Assembly: GCA_947454135.1 (NCBI GenBank)
Contig: CANGJI010000021.1
Location: forward strand, 1-37,396
Length of the DNA stretch: 37,396 nt
DNA from: Sphingomonadaceae bacterium
GTDB taxonomy: Bacteria > Pseudomonadota > Alphaproteobacteria > Sphingomonadales > Sphingomonadaceae
Direction: 5' to 3'
Shown here: piece by piece, positions 9,727 through 20,027 of the stretch
Layout: every line of letters starts with the position of its first letter
Numbering within the stretch: the stretch's first letter is position 1
The notes under the pieces: generated by a model
What the model saw: the letters and a program-made list of their open reading frames with translations, nothing else
What the model was told of the DNA's origin: nothing
The model's database searches: none
Program-made: the position numbers and the translations under genes

Positions 9727-10727
9727 TGGGCTGCCAGTCTTGGAAACTCGGTTACGGAGGCGCGGCCTTCGCGGCGCACGCCGATCCAGATCTTGATGAT
9801 GAGTTCGTGCCCCGGCAGCGCGCGATCGCCAGCGGGATCGAACCCGGCCGCAGTCAGCAGGCCGGCAATCTGCGAATCGGAGAAGCCGAGACGTGCGTGG
9901 GCGTGGGCTGTGCGCAGTTCCTCGCGGTCATGCGGGGCGAAATCGACGATCACGATCCGTCCGCCGGGAGCGGTGACGCGCGCCGCTTCCGCCAGGACGG
10001 CCTGCGGGGCGAACGCATAGTGCAGAACCTGATGGAACAGCACCGTATCGAAACCGGCATCGGGGAACGGCAGCTGGGCAAAATCACCCTGCACGAGGGT
10101 GACGTGCCCTGCCGGAAGATGCTGCAGCCGGGTCCGCGCGAGGCGCAGCATTTCGGGGCTCTTGTCGAGACCGGTGAGGTGGCTCGCGCGCGTGGCAAAC
10201 AGCTCTGCGATGCGCCCGGTGCCAGTGCCGACATCGAGCAGGCGGCCGATCTGACCGGGAAGCATTTCGCCCAGCGCAGTCTCCACCGGGCCATCGGCGA
10301 TATGGAGGCTGCGCAGCTTGTCCCATTCGGCAGCGTGGCGGGCGAAGTAGTCAGCCGCGCTCGATTCACGGGCGGCGCGGATCACGCCGAGGTGCTGGCG
10401 GTCTTCCGCACACTGGGCGCCGAAACCGGCATCGGCCACTTCGGCGCTGACGAGGACGCGGGCGATCGCGGTGCCAAGGCTGTCGGGCGCACCAGCTTCG
10501 CTCACCGCCGTGCGCAGAAACACCCAGCCGCCTTCGCGGCGGCGCTCGGCCAGGCCGGCATCGCAGAGAATCTTGATATGGCGCGAGACGCGTGGCTGGC
10601 TCTGCCCGAGAACCTGCGCGAGTTCGCCCACCGCCAGTTCCATGCTGGCGAGCAGCCGCATGATCCGCAGGCGGGTAGGATCGGCAAGAGCGCGGAGGGT
10701 TTCGAGCACGGACATCGTCATAGCCAT
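9723..10727 (-). CDS. ArsR-type regulator fused to a SAM-dependent methyltransferase domain (SahR-like)
   Basis: The 334-residue protein has an ArsR winged helix at residues about 1-95 (LRALADPTRLRIMRLL, recognition region GQSQPRVSRHIKILCDAGL). A class I methyltransferase fold follows, with motif I LLDVGTGTGR at 163-172 and a VTLVQGDFAQLPFPD acidic loop. Because the fold binds SAM or SAH and the gene leads the metF-metH operon, it is probably an SAM/SAH-responsive autoregulator of methionine recycling. This is comparable to the ArsR-family regulator SahR described in proteobacteria; that equivalence is my inference. The ATG at 10727 is supported by AGAAGG six bases upstream; ATGs at 10721 and 10715 are alternatives. 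No metal-binding Cys pair typical of arsenic sensors is seen in the helix region. Actual methyltransferase activity is unproven. Confidence 0.9.
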   Translation of the reverse strand: MAMTMSVLETLRALADPTRLRIMRLLASMELAVGELAQVLGQSQPRVSRHIKILCDAGLAERRREGGWVFLRTAVSEAGAPDSLGTAIARVLVSAEVADAGFGAQCAEDRQHLGVIRAARESSAADYFARHAAEWDKLRSLHIADGPVETALGEMLPGQIGRLLDVGTGTGRIAELFATRASHLTGLDKSPEMLRLARTRLQHLPAGHVTLVQGDFAQLPFPDAGFDTVLFHQVLHYAFAPQAVLAEAARVTAPGGRIVIVDFAPHDREELRTAHAHARLGFSDSQIAGLLTAAGFDPAGDRALPGHELIIKIWIGVRREGRASVTEFPRLAAQ

Positions 10728-10745
10728 ATAAAGCCTTCTTTATAT
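10726..10745 (-). promoter_or_regulatory. Operator-like palindrome 1 over the ribosome site of the ArsR-methyltransferase gene
   Basis: Perfect eight-base arms, ATATAAAG and CTTTATAT, flank a four-base spacer. The palindrome contains the AGAAGG ribosome site and touches the start codon at 10727. It shares its AT-rich half-site with palindrome 2, with the two centres 30 bases (about three helical turns) apart. The AT-rich sequence stands out sharply from the GC-rich surroundings. The most likely ligand is the protein of the gene it precedes. Confidence 0.75.
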
Positions 10746-10753
10746 CATGCAAC

Positions 10754-10777
10754 CCATATAAGGGATTCCTTATATGG
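10754..10777 (-). promoter_or_regulatory. Operator-like palindrome 2 in the promoter of the methionine operon
   Basis: Perfect ten-base arms, CCATATAAGG and CCTTATATGG, surround a four-base spacer, GATT. The left arm contains a -10-like element on the reverse strand (TATAAG). Occupation by the ArsR-type regulator would therefore block RNA polymerase, the usual mode in this family. The rest of the 181-base gap 10728-10908 holds no other recognisable element apart from the ribosome site GAGGG before the lipoprotein gene at 10909. Confidence 0.75.
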
Positions 10778-10908
10778 CATAACAATCGGATAACGCAGCA
10801 CACCGGCGGTTTGACGTTTGCCATGGCCGGGAGGGCGCTCTAGAACGCCCGGGCAAAATGGCGAAGTATCGCCGAAACGGACCATTTCGATCAGCCCGAG
10901 GGACTATC

Positions 10909-11226
10909 ATGACCAAGACCACCCAGATCAAGCGCCTCGCGACTGTGCTGGCCTGCGCGGCCGCCTTTGCGCTCAGCGCCTGCGGCAAGACCGACGACGC
11001 CTCCGCAGGCGCGACGGCCGACAACGTCGAAATGCCGGCGGACGAACTGCCCTCGGCCGAGCCTTCGGCAGCTGCCCCGGCTCCCGCTGCGGATGCCTCG
11101 CAGGCCGCGATGAGCGCCGAAGATGCCGCACAAAGCGCAGCGGACAGCGCGCGTTCGGCTGCCGAAGATGCCAAGGCCGCCGCTGCCGCCGCAGCCGAAG
11201 AAGCGCAGCAGAAGCCGCAGCAGTGA
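10909..11226 (+). CDS. Small Ala-rich lipoprotein, function unknown
   Basis: The 105-residue protein has a lipoprotein signal: positively charged MTKTTQIKR, a hydrophobic stretch, then the lipobox LSAC with the acylated Cys at about residue 25. The mature part is of low complexity. A Pro/Ala segment (about 45-65) is followed by a heptad-like Ala/Glu/Asp helix with repeated SAA/DAA units up to AEEAQQKPQQ, which suggests an extended or coiled helix in the periplasm. I chose the ATG at 10909 because GAGGG lies eight bases upstream; the ATG at 10858 would place 17 unrelated residues before the signal. It overlaps the next lipoprotein gene by four bases. Small Ala-rich lipoproteins like this diverge quickly, so homology may be weak outside close relatives. 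Confidence 0.82.
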   Translation: MTKTTQIKRLATVLACAAAFALSACGKTDDASAGATADNVEMPADELPSAEPSAAAPAPAADASQAAMSAEDAAQSAADSARSAAEDAKAAAAAAAEEAQQKPQQ

Positions 11227-11480
11227 TCAGCGCGGGGAGCCTCCGGACAGCGCTTGCCGCTGCCGTGCTGCTCCCCGCAGCCCTTTGCCTCGGCGGCTGT
11301 CAGAAGGACACCGATCCGGGGCCCGGCGGCGTGACCGTCGGCGAAGCCCGCGCGCTCGATGAAGCGGCAGAGATGCTTGAAAAGCGCCCTGCCCCGCCAC
11401 TGGCGGACGCTACCGTTCCGGCGGACCTTGCGACCATCCCGGCCTCGCAAGCCGCCGCACCGGCTGCCACGAAACCCTAG
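11223..11480 (+). CDS. Second small lipoprotein, GTG start overlapping the first
   Basis: The gene begins with a GTG whose last bases form the TGA of the preceding gene (11223-11226), so translation is probably coupled. The 85-residue product has a signal with a hydrophobic core (TALAAAVLLPAALCLGG) and the lipobox LGGC. A short mature part follows: QKDTDPGPGGVTVGEARALDEAAEMLEKR and then a Pro/Ala-rich tail. The VGEARALDEAAEMLEKRP segment looks like the only ordered helix and may be the conserved core. No function is recognised. The stop codon overlaps the convergent arfB stop at 11477-11480. Because it lacks an ATG it is easily missed by annotation. Confidence 0.72.
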   Translation: MISAGSLRTALAAAVLLPAALCLGGCQKDTDPGPGGVTVGEARALDEAAEMLEKRPAPPLADATVPADLATIPASQAAAPAATKP

Positions 11481-11893
11481 TCCAGCCGCACCTTGCCGCG
11501 CCCGGCCTTGATCGCGCCGCGGTTCTTCTTGGTCTGGAGCCGTTCGGCCTTGCCGATCCGGTTCAGCCGCGATTTCGCGCGGCGTGTCGGCAGGGTCGCC
11601 GCCTCGCGTAGAATGCCAGCCAGACGGCTGCGCGCATCCTCGCGGTTCTGCTCCTGCGTGCGGTAGCTTCGCGCGGTGAGAACGATTTCACCTCTGGCGG
11701 TCATCTTGCTGCCGGCGAGTTCCTTGAGGCGGTGGAACACCTCGGGCGAGAGTCGCAGCGCGAAGACGTCGAGGCGGATCTGCACCGCCGTCGCCACCTT
11801 GTTGACGTTCTGTCCGCCGGGCCCGGCCGAGGCGATGAAGCTCTCCTCGATCAGGCCCAGCGCGCGCGCGATCAAATCGTCGGCGGCGGACAT
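11477..11893 (-). CDS. arfB: Alternative ribosome-rescue factor ArfB (peptidyl-tRNA hydrolase)
   Basis: The 138-residue protein matches ArfB/YaeJ. The release-factor GGQ loop is at residues 26-28 within GPGGQNVNKVATAVQIR. The C-terminal tail is basic (RRAKSRLNRIGKAERLQTKKNRG), the segment known to enter the empty mRNA channel of stalled ribosomes. It hydrolyses peptidyl-tRNA on ribosomes without a stop codon. It is much shorter than a full release factor and lacks codon-recognition domains, as expected. Its start lies inside the 3' end of the pseudouridine synthase gene (22-base overlap), so it is the last member of the four-gene chain that starts at 15538. The 3' end meets the convergent lipoprotein gene. 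Confidence 0.94.
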   Translation of the reverse strand: MSAADDLIARALGLIEESFIASAGPGGQNVNKVATAVQIRLDVFALRLSPEVFHRLKELAGSKMTARGEIVLTARSYRTQEQNREDARSRLAGILREAATLPTRRAKSRLNRIGKAERLQTKKNRGAIKAGRGKVRLD

Positions 11894-12552
11894 GGGTCAT
11901 CAATGGCAAAGCCAAGGGCGATGAAATCGGCCGGCAGCGGTGCCTTGGCCGAAACGGGCGGCTTGCCCTCGCGCGGGACGGTGAGCGCGGCGGCGTGCAA
12001 CATCGTGCGGCGCGCGCCTTCGCCCGTGCCGTAGACCGGATCGCCGAGCAGCGCTGCACCGAGGCCGGCCAGCGCGTGAACACGGATCTGGTGGGTGCGA
12101 CCGGTTTCTGGGCGGAACTCGACGAGGGTGAACCCCTCCTTGCGCTCGACCACGCGCCAGTGCGTGACGGCGGGCTTGCCAGCGCGAGCGGGGATCATCC
12201 GCCAGCCCTTCTCTGCGCTGCTGATCTTCGACAGATTGAGCGCGATGGTGCCGCTGTCTTCGGCCACCGGTCCGGCCACCACGCCGAGGTAGACTTTCTC
12301 CACCTGGCGCGCTTCGAACGCCGCAGCGAAACGCTTGTGGGCCTTGGCGTTGCGGGCGAGCAGCAGGCAGCCCGAGGTATCCTGATCGAGCCGATGCACC
12401 GCGAGCGGCAGGCGCTGGAAGCCAAGCCGCAGGGCATCGAGATAGTTCTCGAGCGAGGTTCCCCCGGCGCGCGGGCGGTCGATGGGAAGGCCTGCGGGCT
12501 TGTCGATCACCAGCGCCTCGCCGTCTTCGAACAGGATGGGCAGTGTGATCAT
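11872..12552 (-). CDS. RluA-family RNA pseudouridine synthase
   Basis: The 226-residue enzyme isomerises specific uridines in rRNA or tRNA. Catalytic motif II HRLDQDTSG is at residues 53-61 with the nucleophilic Asp56. The family opening LVIDKPAGLPIDRP precedes it and TGRTHQIRVH follows in the C-terminal half. No S4 RNA-binding domain is present, so it is the short RluA/TruC-like form and not RluC or RluD. The target base cannot be assigned. It overlaps the aminotransferase gene by four bases at its start and arfB by 22 bases at its end, suggesting coupled expression of translation-related genes with the pab/aminotransferase pair. Confidence 0.92.
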   Translation of the reverse strand: MITLPILFEDGEALVIDKPAGLPIDRPRAGGTSLENYLDALRLGFQRLPLAVHRLDQDTSGCLLLARNAKAHKRFAAAFEARQVEKVYLGVVAGPVAEDSGTIALNLSKISSAEKGWRMIPARAGKPAVTHWRVVERKEGFTLVEFRPETGRTHQIRVHALAGLGAALLGDPVYGTGEGARRTMLHAAALTVPREGKPPVSAKAPLPADFIALGFAIDDPCPPPTI

Positions 12553-13724
12553 GCGAGTGCCTTTGCGATGCGGCTGAGGGCTTCGGCGAGCCGCGCGTCA
12601 TCCGCCGCAAAGCTGATGCGGAAGCCGTCGCTGCCGCCGAAAGCGGAGGCCGCGACGACCGCCACCCCGTGGTCGAGGAGGTGGAGTGCCAGTGCCTCGT
12701 CATCGCCGAAACGCGCCATCAGGGGCCCGGCATCGACAAGACAGTAGAATGCGCCTTCCGGCACGGGGGTCGAGAGGCCGGGCACCGCATTGAGCGCCGC
12801 AACGGCAGCATCCCGGCGCACGCGGAAACGCTCGCGCCAATCGAGCAGAAACGCCTGCGGCCCGGTGAAGGCGGCAACGGCAGCGGTCTGGCTGATCGAG
12901 CACGGATTGCCCGAAGCGTGTGATTGCAGCTTGCTCATCGCGCCGATCAGCCATTGCGGACCGGCTGATACACCGATGCGAAAGCCGGTCATCGCGTGGC
13001 TCTTGGAGACGCCCGAAACCGTCAGCACGCGGTCCGCCAGATCGGGACAGACCACCGCAAGCGTGGCGTGAGCGCCTTCGCCATAGCGCAAGGGCGCGTA
13101 GATATCGTCGCTGAGGACGAGGACTTGCGGGTGGCGGCGCAGCACTTCGCCGAGCGCGGCCAGATCATCCGCGGAATAGACCGCGCCGGTAGGGTTGCCG
13201 GGGCTGTTGAGCAGCAGCCAGCGGGTGCGCGGCGTGATCGCGGCGGCGAGCTGATCGGCGCTGATGCGGTAGCCGGTCTCGGGCGTGGTCGGCAGCGCGA
13301 CGGGTTCGGCCCCGGCAAACCGGACAATCTCGGGGTAGCTGACCCACCATGGTGCGGGGATCAGCACTTCGTCGCCGGGACCAGCCGTGGCGGCGATCGC
13401 GAGGAAGATCGCCTGCTTGCCGCCCGCGCTCACGATAACCTGCGAAGGCGGCACCTCGATCCCGAGATCGCGGACGAAGTGGAGCGCCGCCGCCTCGCGC
13501 AACGCGGCCGTGCCGGGGACGGCGGTATAGCGCGTGTCACCCGCATCGAGCGCGGCCTTGGCGGCCTCGATCACGTGCGGCGGGGTCGGAAAATCAGGCT
13601 CACCCACCGAAAGCGAGATGATGTCGCGCCCTTCTGCGCGCAGCGCGATGGCGCGGTCGGTCATCACCGTGGTGCGCGAGGCAGCAATGCGCTGCAGCGC
13701 GGCGCTGTAATGCGGTTCGCTCAT
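12549..13724 (-). CDS. PLP-dependent class I aminotransferase (aspartate/aromatic type)
   Basis: The 391-residue protein is a fold type I aminotransferase. SLSVGEPDFPTPPHV (38-51) is the N-terminal substrate loop. LNSPGNPTG (172-180) supplies the PLP-ring Asn, and SDDIYA (205-210) the Asp and Tyr that contact the cofactor. Lys241 in GVSKSHAMTGFRIG forms the Schiff base, and FRISFA near the C-terminus carries the carboxylate-binding Arg. The sequence fits the AspB-like subgroup that uses aspartate or aromatic amino acids with 2-oxoglutarate; exact specificity cannot be inferred. It overlaps the PabB-PabC gene (13721-13724) and the pseudouridine synthase gene (12549-12552) by four bases each. 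Confidence 0.92.
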   Translation of the reverse strand: MSEPHYSAALQRIAASRTTVMTDRAIALRAEGRDIISLSVGEPDFPTPPHVIEAAKAALDAGDTRYTAVPGTAALREAAALHFVRDLGIEVPPSQVIVSAGGKQAIFLAIAATAGPGDEVLIPAPWWVSYPEIVRFAGAEPVALPTTPETGYRISADQLAAAITPRTRWLLLNSPGNPTGAVYSADDLAALGEVLRRHPQVLVLSDDIYAPLRYGEGAHATLAVVCPDLADRVLTVSGVSKSHAMTGFRIGVSAGPQWLIGAMSKLQSHASGNPCSISQTAAVAAFTGPQAFLLDWRERFRVRRDAAVAALNAVPGLSTPVPEGAFYCLVDAGPLMARFGDDEALALHLLDHGVAVVAASAFGGSDGFRISFAADDARLAEALSRIAKALA

Positions 13725-15538
13725 GCGCCGAGCAACTTGGCCGGCATCAGGCCGCGCAAGGCGTTGCCGATGAAGAAGCCCTGCTCAAGATCGTTCATCG
13801 TGACATCGCCTTCGACCGCACGGCCGCTTTCCAGGAGGCTGCGGCGCAGCACGCCGGGCAGCAGGCCAAGCGCAGCGGGCGGAGTGACGAGAACATCGCC
13901 GCGCGGCACGAATACATTGGTGAAGCTGCCTTCGGTGATCCGGCCATCATCGCGCAGCAGCAGAGCTTCATGCGCCCCGGCGGCCTTGGCCGCGCGCAAG
14001 GCATCCTCGTAGAACTGGCGGTCGGTCGTCTTGTGGCGCAGGCGCCAATCGCCTTCCGCCACCGGCAGAGGCAGGATGGCGCAGATCGCCGGATCCGGCA
14101 GCACGGGCGGCATCGGCGACGCATCCAGCGCATGCGCACCGCCCTTCGAAACCAGCAGCCGCACGCGCGAGGGCGCATCGAGATCGAAACACAGCACGTG
14201 GATCGCATTGCGCAGCGCGTGGCGATCAAACTCGAAGCCGAGTGCCGTCGCGCTTGCCTTCATCCGTTCAAGGTGCAGTTCGAGCAGCGCAATACCCTGC
14301 GCGGGGTCGAACGCCATGGTCTCGATCAGATCGGCGCTGCTGGCCTCCAGACGCAAGACATCCCCTTTCACCAGGCATTCGCGCCATTCGGCAAGAGCTG
14401 CCGAGTCCGCCACGATGGCGGAACCGACCCCCATGGTGGCGCGTCCCCGGCCTGCTCCCGGATAATCGGGTAGCAGCCGCACCGTGCGGATTGCCACATT
14501 AAAGGCAGCGTCGCCAGCAACTTGATCGCCGTCCGTGGCGGCTGCGACATCGATCCGCCCGATCGCGCCGCAATAGAGCCCGCGCGCATCGCGCTCGACT
14601 TCATCGATCAGCTCCATCGCGCGGATCTTGGGAGCGCCGGTGATCGAGCCGCAGGGGAAGATCGCGCGCACAAGATCGCGCGCGTCCGCACCGGGCTTGA
14701 GCCGGGCATGGACCGTCGTCACCATCTGGTGGACGGTAGGATAGCTCTCGACCGCGAAGGGGGCTTCGACGCGCACGCTGCCGGGCTCTGCCACGCGGGA
14801 GAGGTCGTTGCGCATCAGGTCCACGATCATCAGGTTCTCGGCGAGGTCCTTCACGCTCGCCGATAGCTCCGCCTTGAACCGCGCGTCTTCTTCCGGCGTG
14901 CGGCCGCGCGGCGCGGTGCCCTTCATCGGGCGCACTTCGGCGCAGCCATCGTCCAGCGTGAAGAACAGCTCCGGCGAGACCGAGAGGTGCCAGTGCGCGC
15001 CGTCCCACATCACCGCGCCATAGCCTGAGCGGGCATCGCCGCGCAGCGCGCGGTAGATCGCCAGCGGATCGCCAGCCCACGAACCGCCGAGTTCGAAGGT
15101 GTAGTTCGCCTGATAGATATCGCCCGCGGCAATGGCAGATTTGAGCCGGTCAAAGCCGGTCGCATAGCCGCCCGGCGAAACCTGCGGATCAAGCGGACCG
15201 AGGCGCCCCCTGCCCGCGATCGCGCCATCGAGCCAGGCTTCGGCCTCGGCCGGCGTCATCTCGCGCATTTCGGCAAAGCGCGCGAACCACACCAGCGGAC
15301 CAGCCGCGCCGGTGCGCGCCGGCAGTCGCGCGGCAAGGCGCGGTTCGAGCGCGAGACCGGCTTCGTAGGCAATCATGCCCGCCCAATGGCCGGGTGCGCT
15401 GCCGATGCGGGCCAGCGCCGCGCCCACGTCTTCCGCCCGGCGCGCCACGACGATGTCCGCAGGCGCGGTGTAGAGCCGCGCTGGGCCGGCGCCTTCATCG
15501 CGGGCGTCATCGAGCAGGATAAAGGGATCAGCGGCCAT
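13721..15538 (-). CDS. pabB: Aminodeoxychorismate synthase component I fused to 4-amino-4-deoxychorismate lyase (PabB-PabC)
   Basis: This 605-residue fusion covers the two last steps of p-aminobenzoate synthesis for folate. The N-terminal chorismate-binding domain has IAAGDIYQANYTFEL (about 136-150), the catalytic PMKGTAPRG (204-212, Lys206), DLMRNDLSRVAEPGSV and CGSITGAPKIRAMELIDEVE. A linker near residue 390 leads into a fold type IV PLP domain. Its cofactor lysine is probably Lys503 in RHKTTDR, followed by ALLLRDDGRITEGSFTNVF. The glutaminase PabA is not in the window. Such fusions are common in alphaproteobacteria. It is the first gene of the overlapping chain running to arfB. Folate made here would serve MetF/MetH, but there is no sign of shared regulation. 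Confidence 0.94.
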   Translation of the reverse strand: MAADPFILLDDARDEGAGPARLYTAPADIVVARRAEDVGAALARIGSAPGHWAGMIAYEAGLALEPRLAARLPARTGAAGPLVWFARFAEMREMTPAEAEAWLDGAIAGRGRLGPLDPQVSPGGYATGFDRLKSAIAAGDIYQANYTFELGGSWAGDPLAIYRALRGDARSGYGAVMWDGAHWHLSVSPELFFTLDDGCAEVRPMKGTAPRGRTPEEDARFKAELSASVKDLAENLMIVDLMRNDLSRVAEPGSVRVEAPFAVESYPTVHQMVTTVHARLKPGADARDLVRAIFPCGSITGAPKIRAMELIDEVERDARGLYCGAIGRIDVAAATDGDQVAGDAAFNVAIRTVRLLPDYPGAGRGRATMGVGSAIVADSAALAEWRECLVKGDVLRLEASSADLIETMAFDPAQGIALLELHLERMKASATALGFEFDRHALRNAIHVLCFDLDAPSRVRLLVSKGGAHALDASPMPPVLPDPAICAILPLPVAEGDWRLRHKTTDRQFYEDALRAAKAAGAHEALLLRDDGRITEGSFTNVFVPRGDVLVTPPAALGLLPGVLRRSLLESGRAVEGDVTMNDLEQGFFIGNALRGLMPAKLLGA

Positions 15539-15662
15539 GGTGAGACACGCGCTTTAGCGGCGGTCCGCGCCGGATGCAAAAAGCGCTTTCCTCCGGTTTC
15601 ATTCCGGGGGACAAGCAGACCGCAACGGGATTTCAACCAGAACACGCGCGGAAATACTGCTC

Positions 15663-17237
15663 ATGGATGACATCTATATTGGTCTCGGTTCGAACAATGA
15701 GCGACAGATGCTGCGTCTGGACCGTGCCAATCGCCACGGATTGGTGGCGGGGGCGACCGGCACCGGCAAGACCGTGACCCTTCAGGGCATGGCCGAGCAG
15801 TTCTCCGCGCGCGGCGTGCCAGTGTTCCTTGCGGACGTTAAGGGCGATCTTTCCGGCATCGGCATGCCCGGCAGCCCCACGTTCAAGCATGCCGATTCGA
15901 TCGAGGCACGCGCCCGGCAGCTCGGCATCGATCCGTTCACCTATGCCGACAACCCGGTGGTGTTCTGGGATCTTTATGGCGAGGCCGGGCATCCGATCCG
16001 CACGACGATTTCCGAAATGGGGCCGCTGCTGCTGGCGCGGCTGATGGGGCTCAACGAAACGCAGGAAGGCGTGCTCAACATCGCGTTCCGCTATGCCGAC
16101 GACAACGGCCTGCTGCTGATCGACCTTGCCGATCTGCAGGCGACCCTGATGGCCTGTGCGCAGAACGCGGGCGAGCTTGCGGCCAGGTACGGCAATGTCT
16201 CCAAGGCCAGCGTCGGCACGATCCAGCGCCAGTTGCTTGCGTTCGAAAGCCAGGGCGCGGACCGCTTCTTTGGGGAGCCTGCCTTCGAAATCAACGACTT
16301 CATCAAGGTCGACGATCAGGGGCGCGGCTTCGTCAACGTGCTCTCTGCCCAGAAACTGATGCAGAGCCCCAAGCTCTATGCCACGTTCCTGCTCTGGCTG
16401 CTGTCCGAACTGTTCGAGGCGCTGCCTGAAGTGGGCGATCCCGACAAGCCGACGCTGGTGTTCTTCTTCGACGAGGCCCACCTGCTGTTCGACGATGCAC
16501 CCGAAGCGCTGTTCGACAAGGTGGAGCAGGTCGTGCGCCTGATCCGCTCGAAGGGCGTGGGCGTCTACTTCGTCTCGCAGAACCCGATCGACATTCCGGA
16601 GAAGATCGCCGGCCAGCTCGGCAACCGCGTGCAGCACGCGCTGCGCGCCTTCACACCGCGCGATCAGAAGGCGATTCGGGCCGCCGCCGAAACCTTCCGG
16701 ATCAATCCCGATCTCGATGTCGAAACCGTGATCACCGAACTCAAGGTGGGCGAAGCGCTCGTCTCCACGCTGGATGCCGATGGCGCGCCGGGCGTGGTGC
16801 AACGCACGCTGATCGCGCCCCCTCGCTCGCGGCTGGGGCCGCTGGAGCCCAGGGAACGCGCGGTGATCCAGTCGATCAGCCCCTTCGACGGCAAGTACGA
16901 GACCGCCGTGAACCGCGAATCCGCCGCCGAAGTGCTGGCGCAGAAGGCCGCCGATGCCGCTGCCGCCGCGCAGCAGGTGGAGACTGAGGGCGCCGCCGCC
17001 CAGCAGGCCTCGGCGCGGCAGACACCCTCGATGTGGGGCAAGGCCGGCAAGGCTGCGGTAGGCGCCATCGCAGCTTCGGCAGGGTCGATGATCGCCGCGG
17101 AAATGATGGGCAAGAAATCGCGTGCATCCCCGCTCGAATCCGGCGCCAGCGCGATCGTCGGCACTATCGCGACGCAGATCGGCGGCGCCGCCTTCGGGCG
17201 CTTCGCGCGCGGGCTCCTCGGCGGATTGCTGCGCTAA
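15663..17237 (+). CDS. HerA-like DUF853 ATPase
   Basis: The 524-residue protein belongs to the DUF853 family of HerA/FtsK-type P-loop ATPases. Walker A GATGTGKT is at residues 30-37 close to the N-terminus. [11 protein letters not shown] follows, and Walker B is in [15 protein letters not shown], then the sensor-like stretch [34 protein letters not shown]. The C-terminal 80 residues are an Ala/Gln-rich coil and a Gly/Ala-rich hydrophobic tail ([17 protein letters not shown]), possibly membrane-interacting. The family is widespread but its cellular role is not settled; helicase activity is assumed only from HerA. There is no neighbouring nuclease such as NurA. The start is the only early ATG, with a weak GGAA ribosome site, and is divergent from pabB. 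Confidence 0.9.
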   Translation: MDDIYIGLGSNNERQMLRLDRANRHGLVAGATGTGKTVTLQGMAEQFSARGVPVFLADVKGDLSGIGMPGSPTFKHADSIEARARQLGIDPFTYADNPVVFWDLYGEAGHPIRTTISEMGPLLLARLMGLNETQEGVLNIAFRYADDNGLLLIDLADLQATLMACAQNAGELAARYGNVSKASVGTIQRQLLAFESQGADRFFGEPAFEINDFIKVDDQGRGFVNVLSAQKLMQSPKLYATFLLWLLSELFEALPEVGDPDKPTLVFFFDEAHLLFDDAPEALFDKVEQVVRLIRSKGVGVYFVSQNPIDIPEKIAGQLGNRVQHALRAFTPRDQKAIRAAAETFRINPDLDVETVITELKVGEALVSTLDADGAPGVVQRTLIAPPRSRLGPLEPRERAVIQSISPFDGKYETAVNRESAAEVLAQKAADAAAAAQQVETEGAAAQQASARQTPSMWGKAGKAAVGAIAASAGSMIAAEMMGKKSRASPLESGASAIVGTIATQIGGAAFGRFARGLLGGLLR

Positions 17238-17356
17238 CCTGTCGTTCGCCGAAGCGCGCATGCGGTTCGTCGAATCCGGTTGCGGATGCAACAGGATCGG
17301 GGCAGCAAGCGGCATCCCGTAGCGGGCCTTGCCGGGCCCTGTGCTGAAAGGTTCCC

Positions 17357-20020
<2,664 letters not shown>

Positions 20021-20027
20021 GCGGCGT

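Noticed and set aside
9723..10727. Arsenic- or metal-responsive ArsR repressor
   Set aside because: No Cys pair in the recognition-helix region, no ars genes nearby, and a methyltransferase domain is attached. The context is methionine metabolism.
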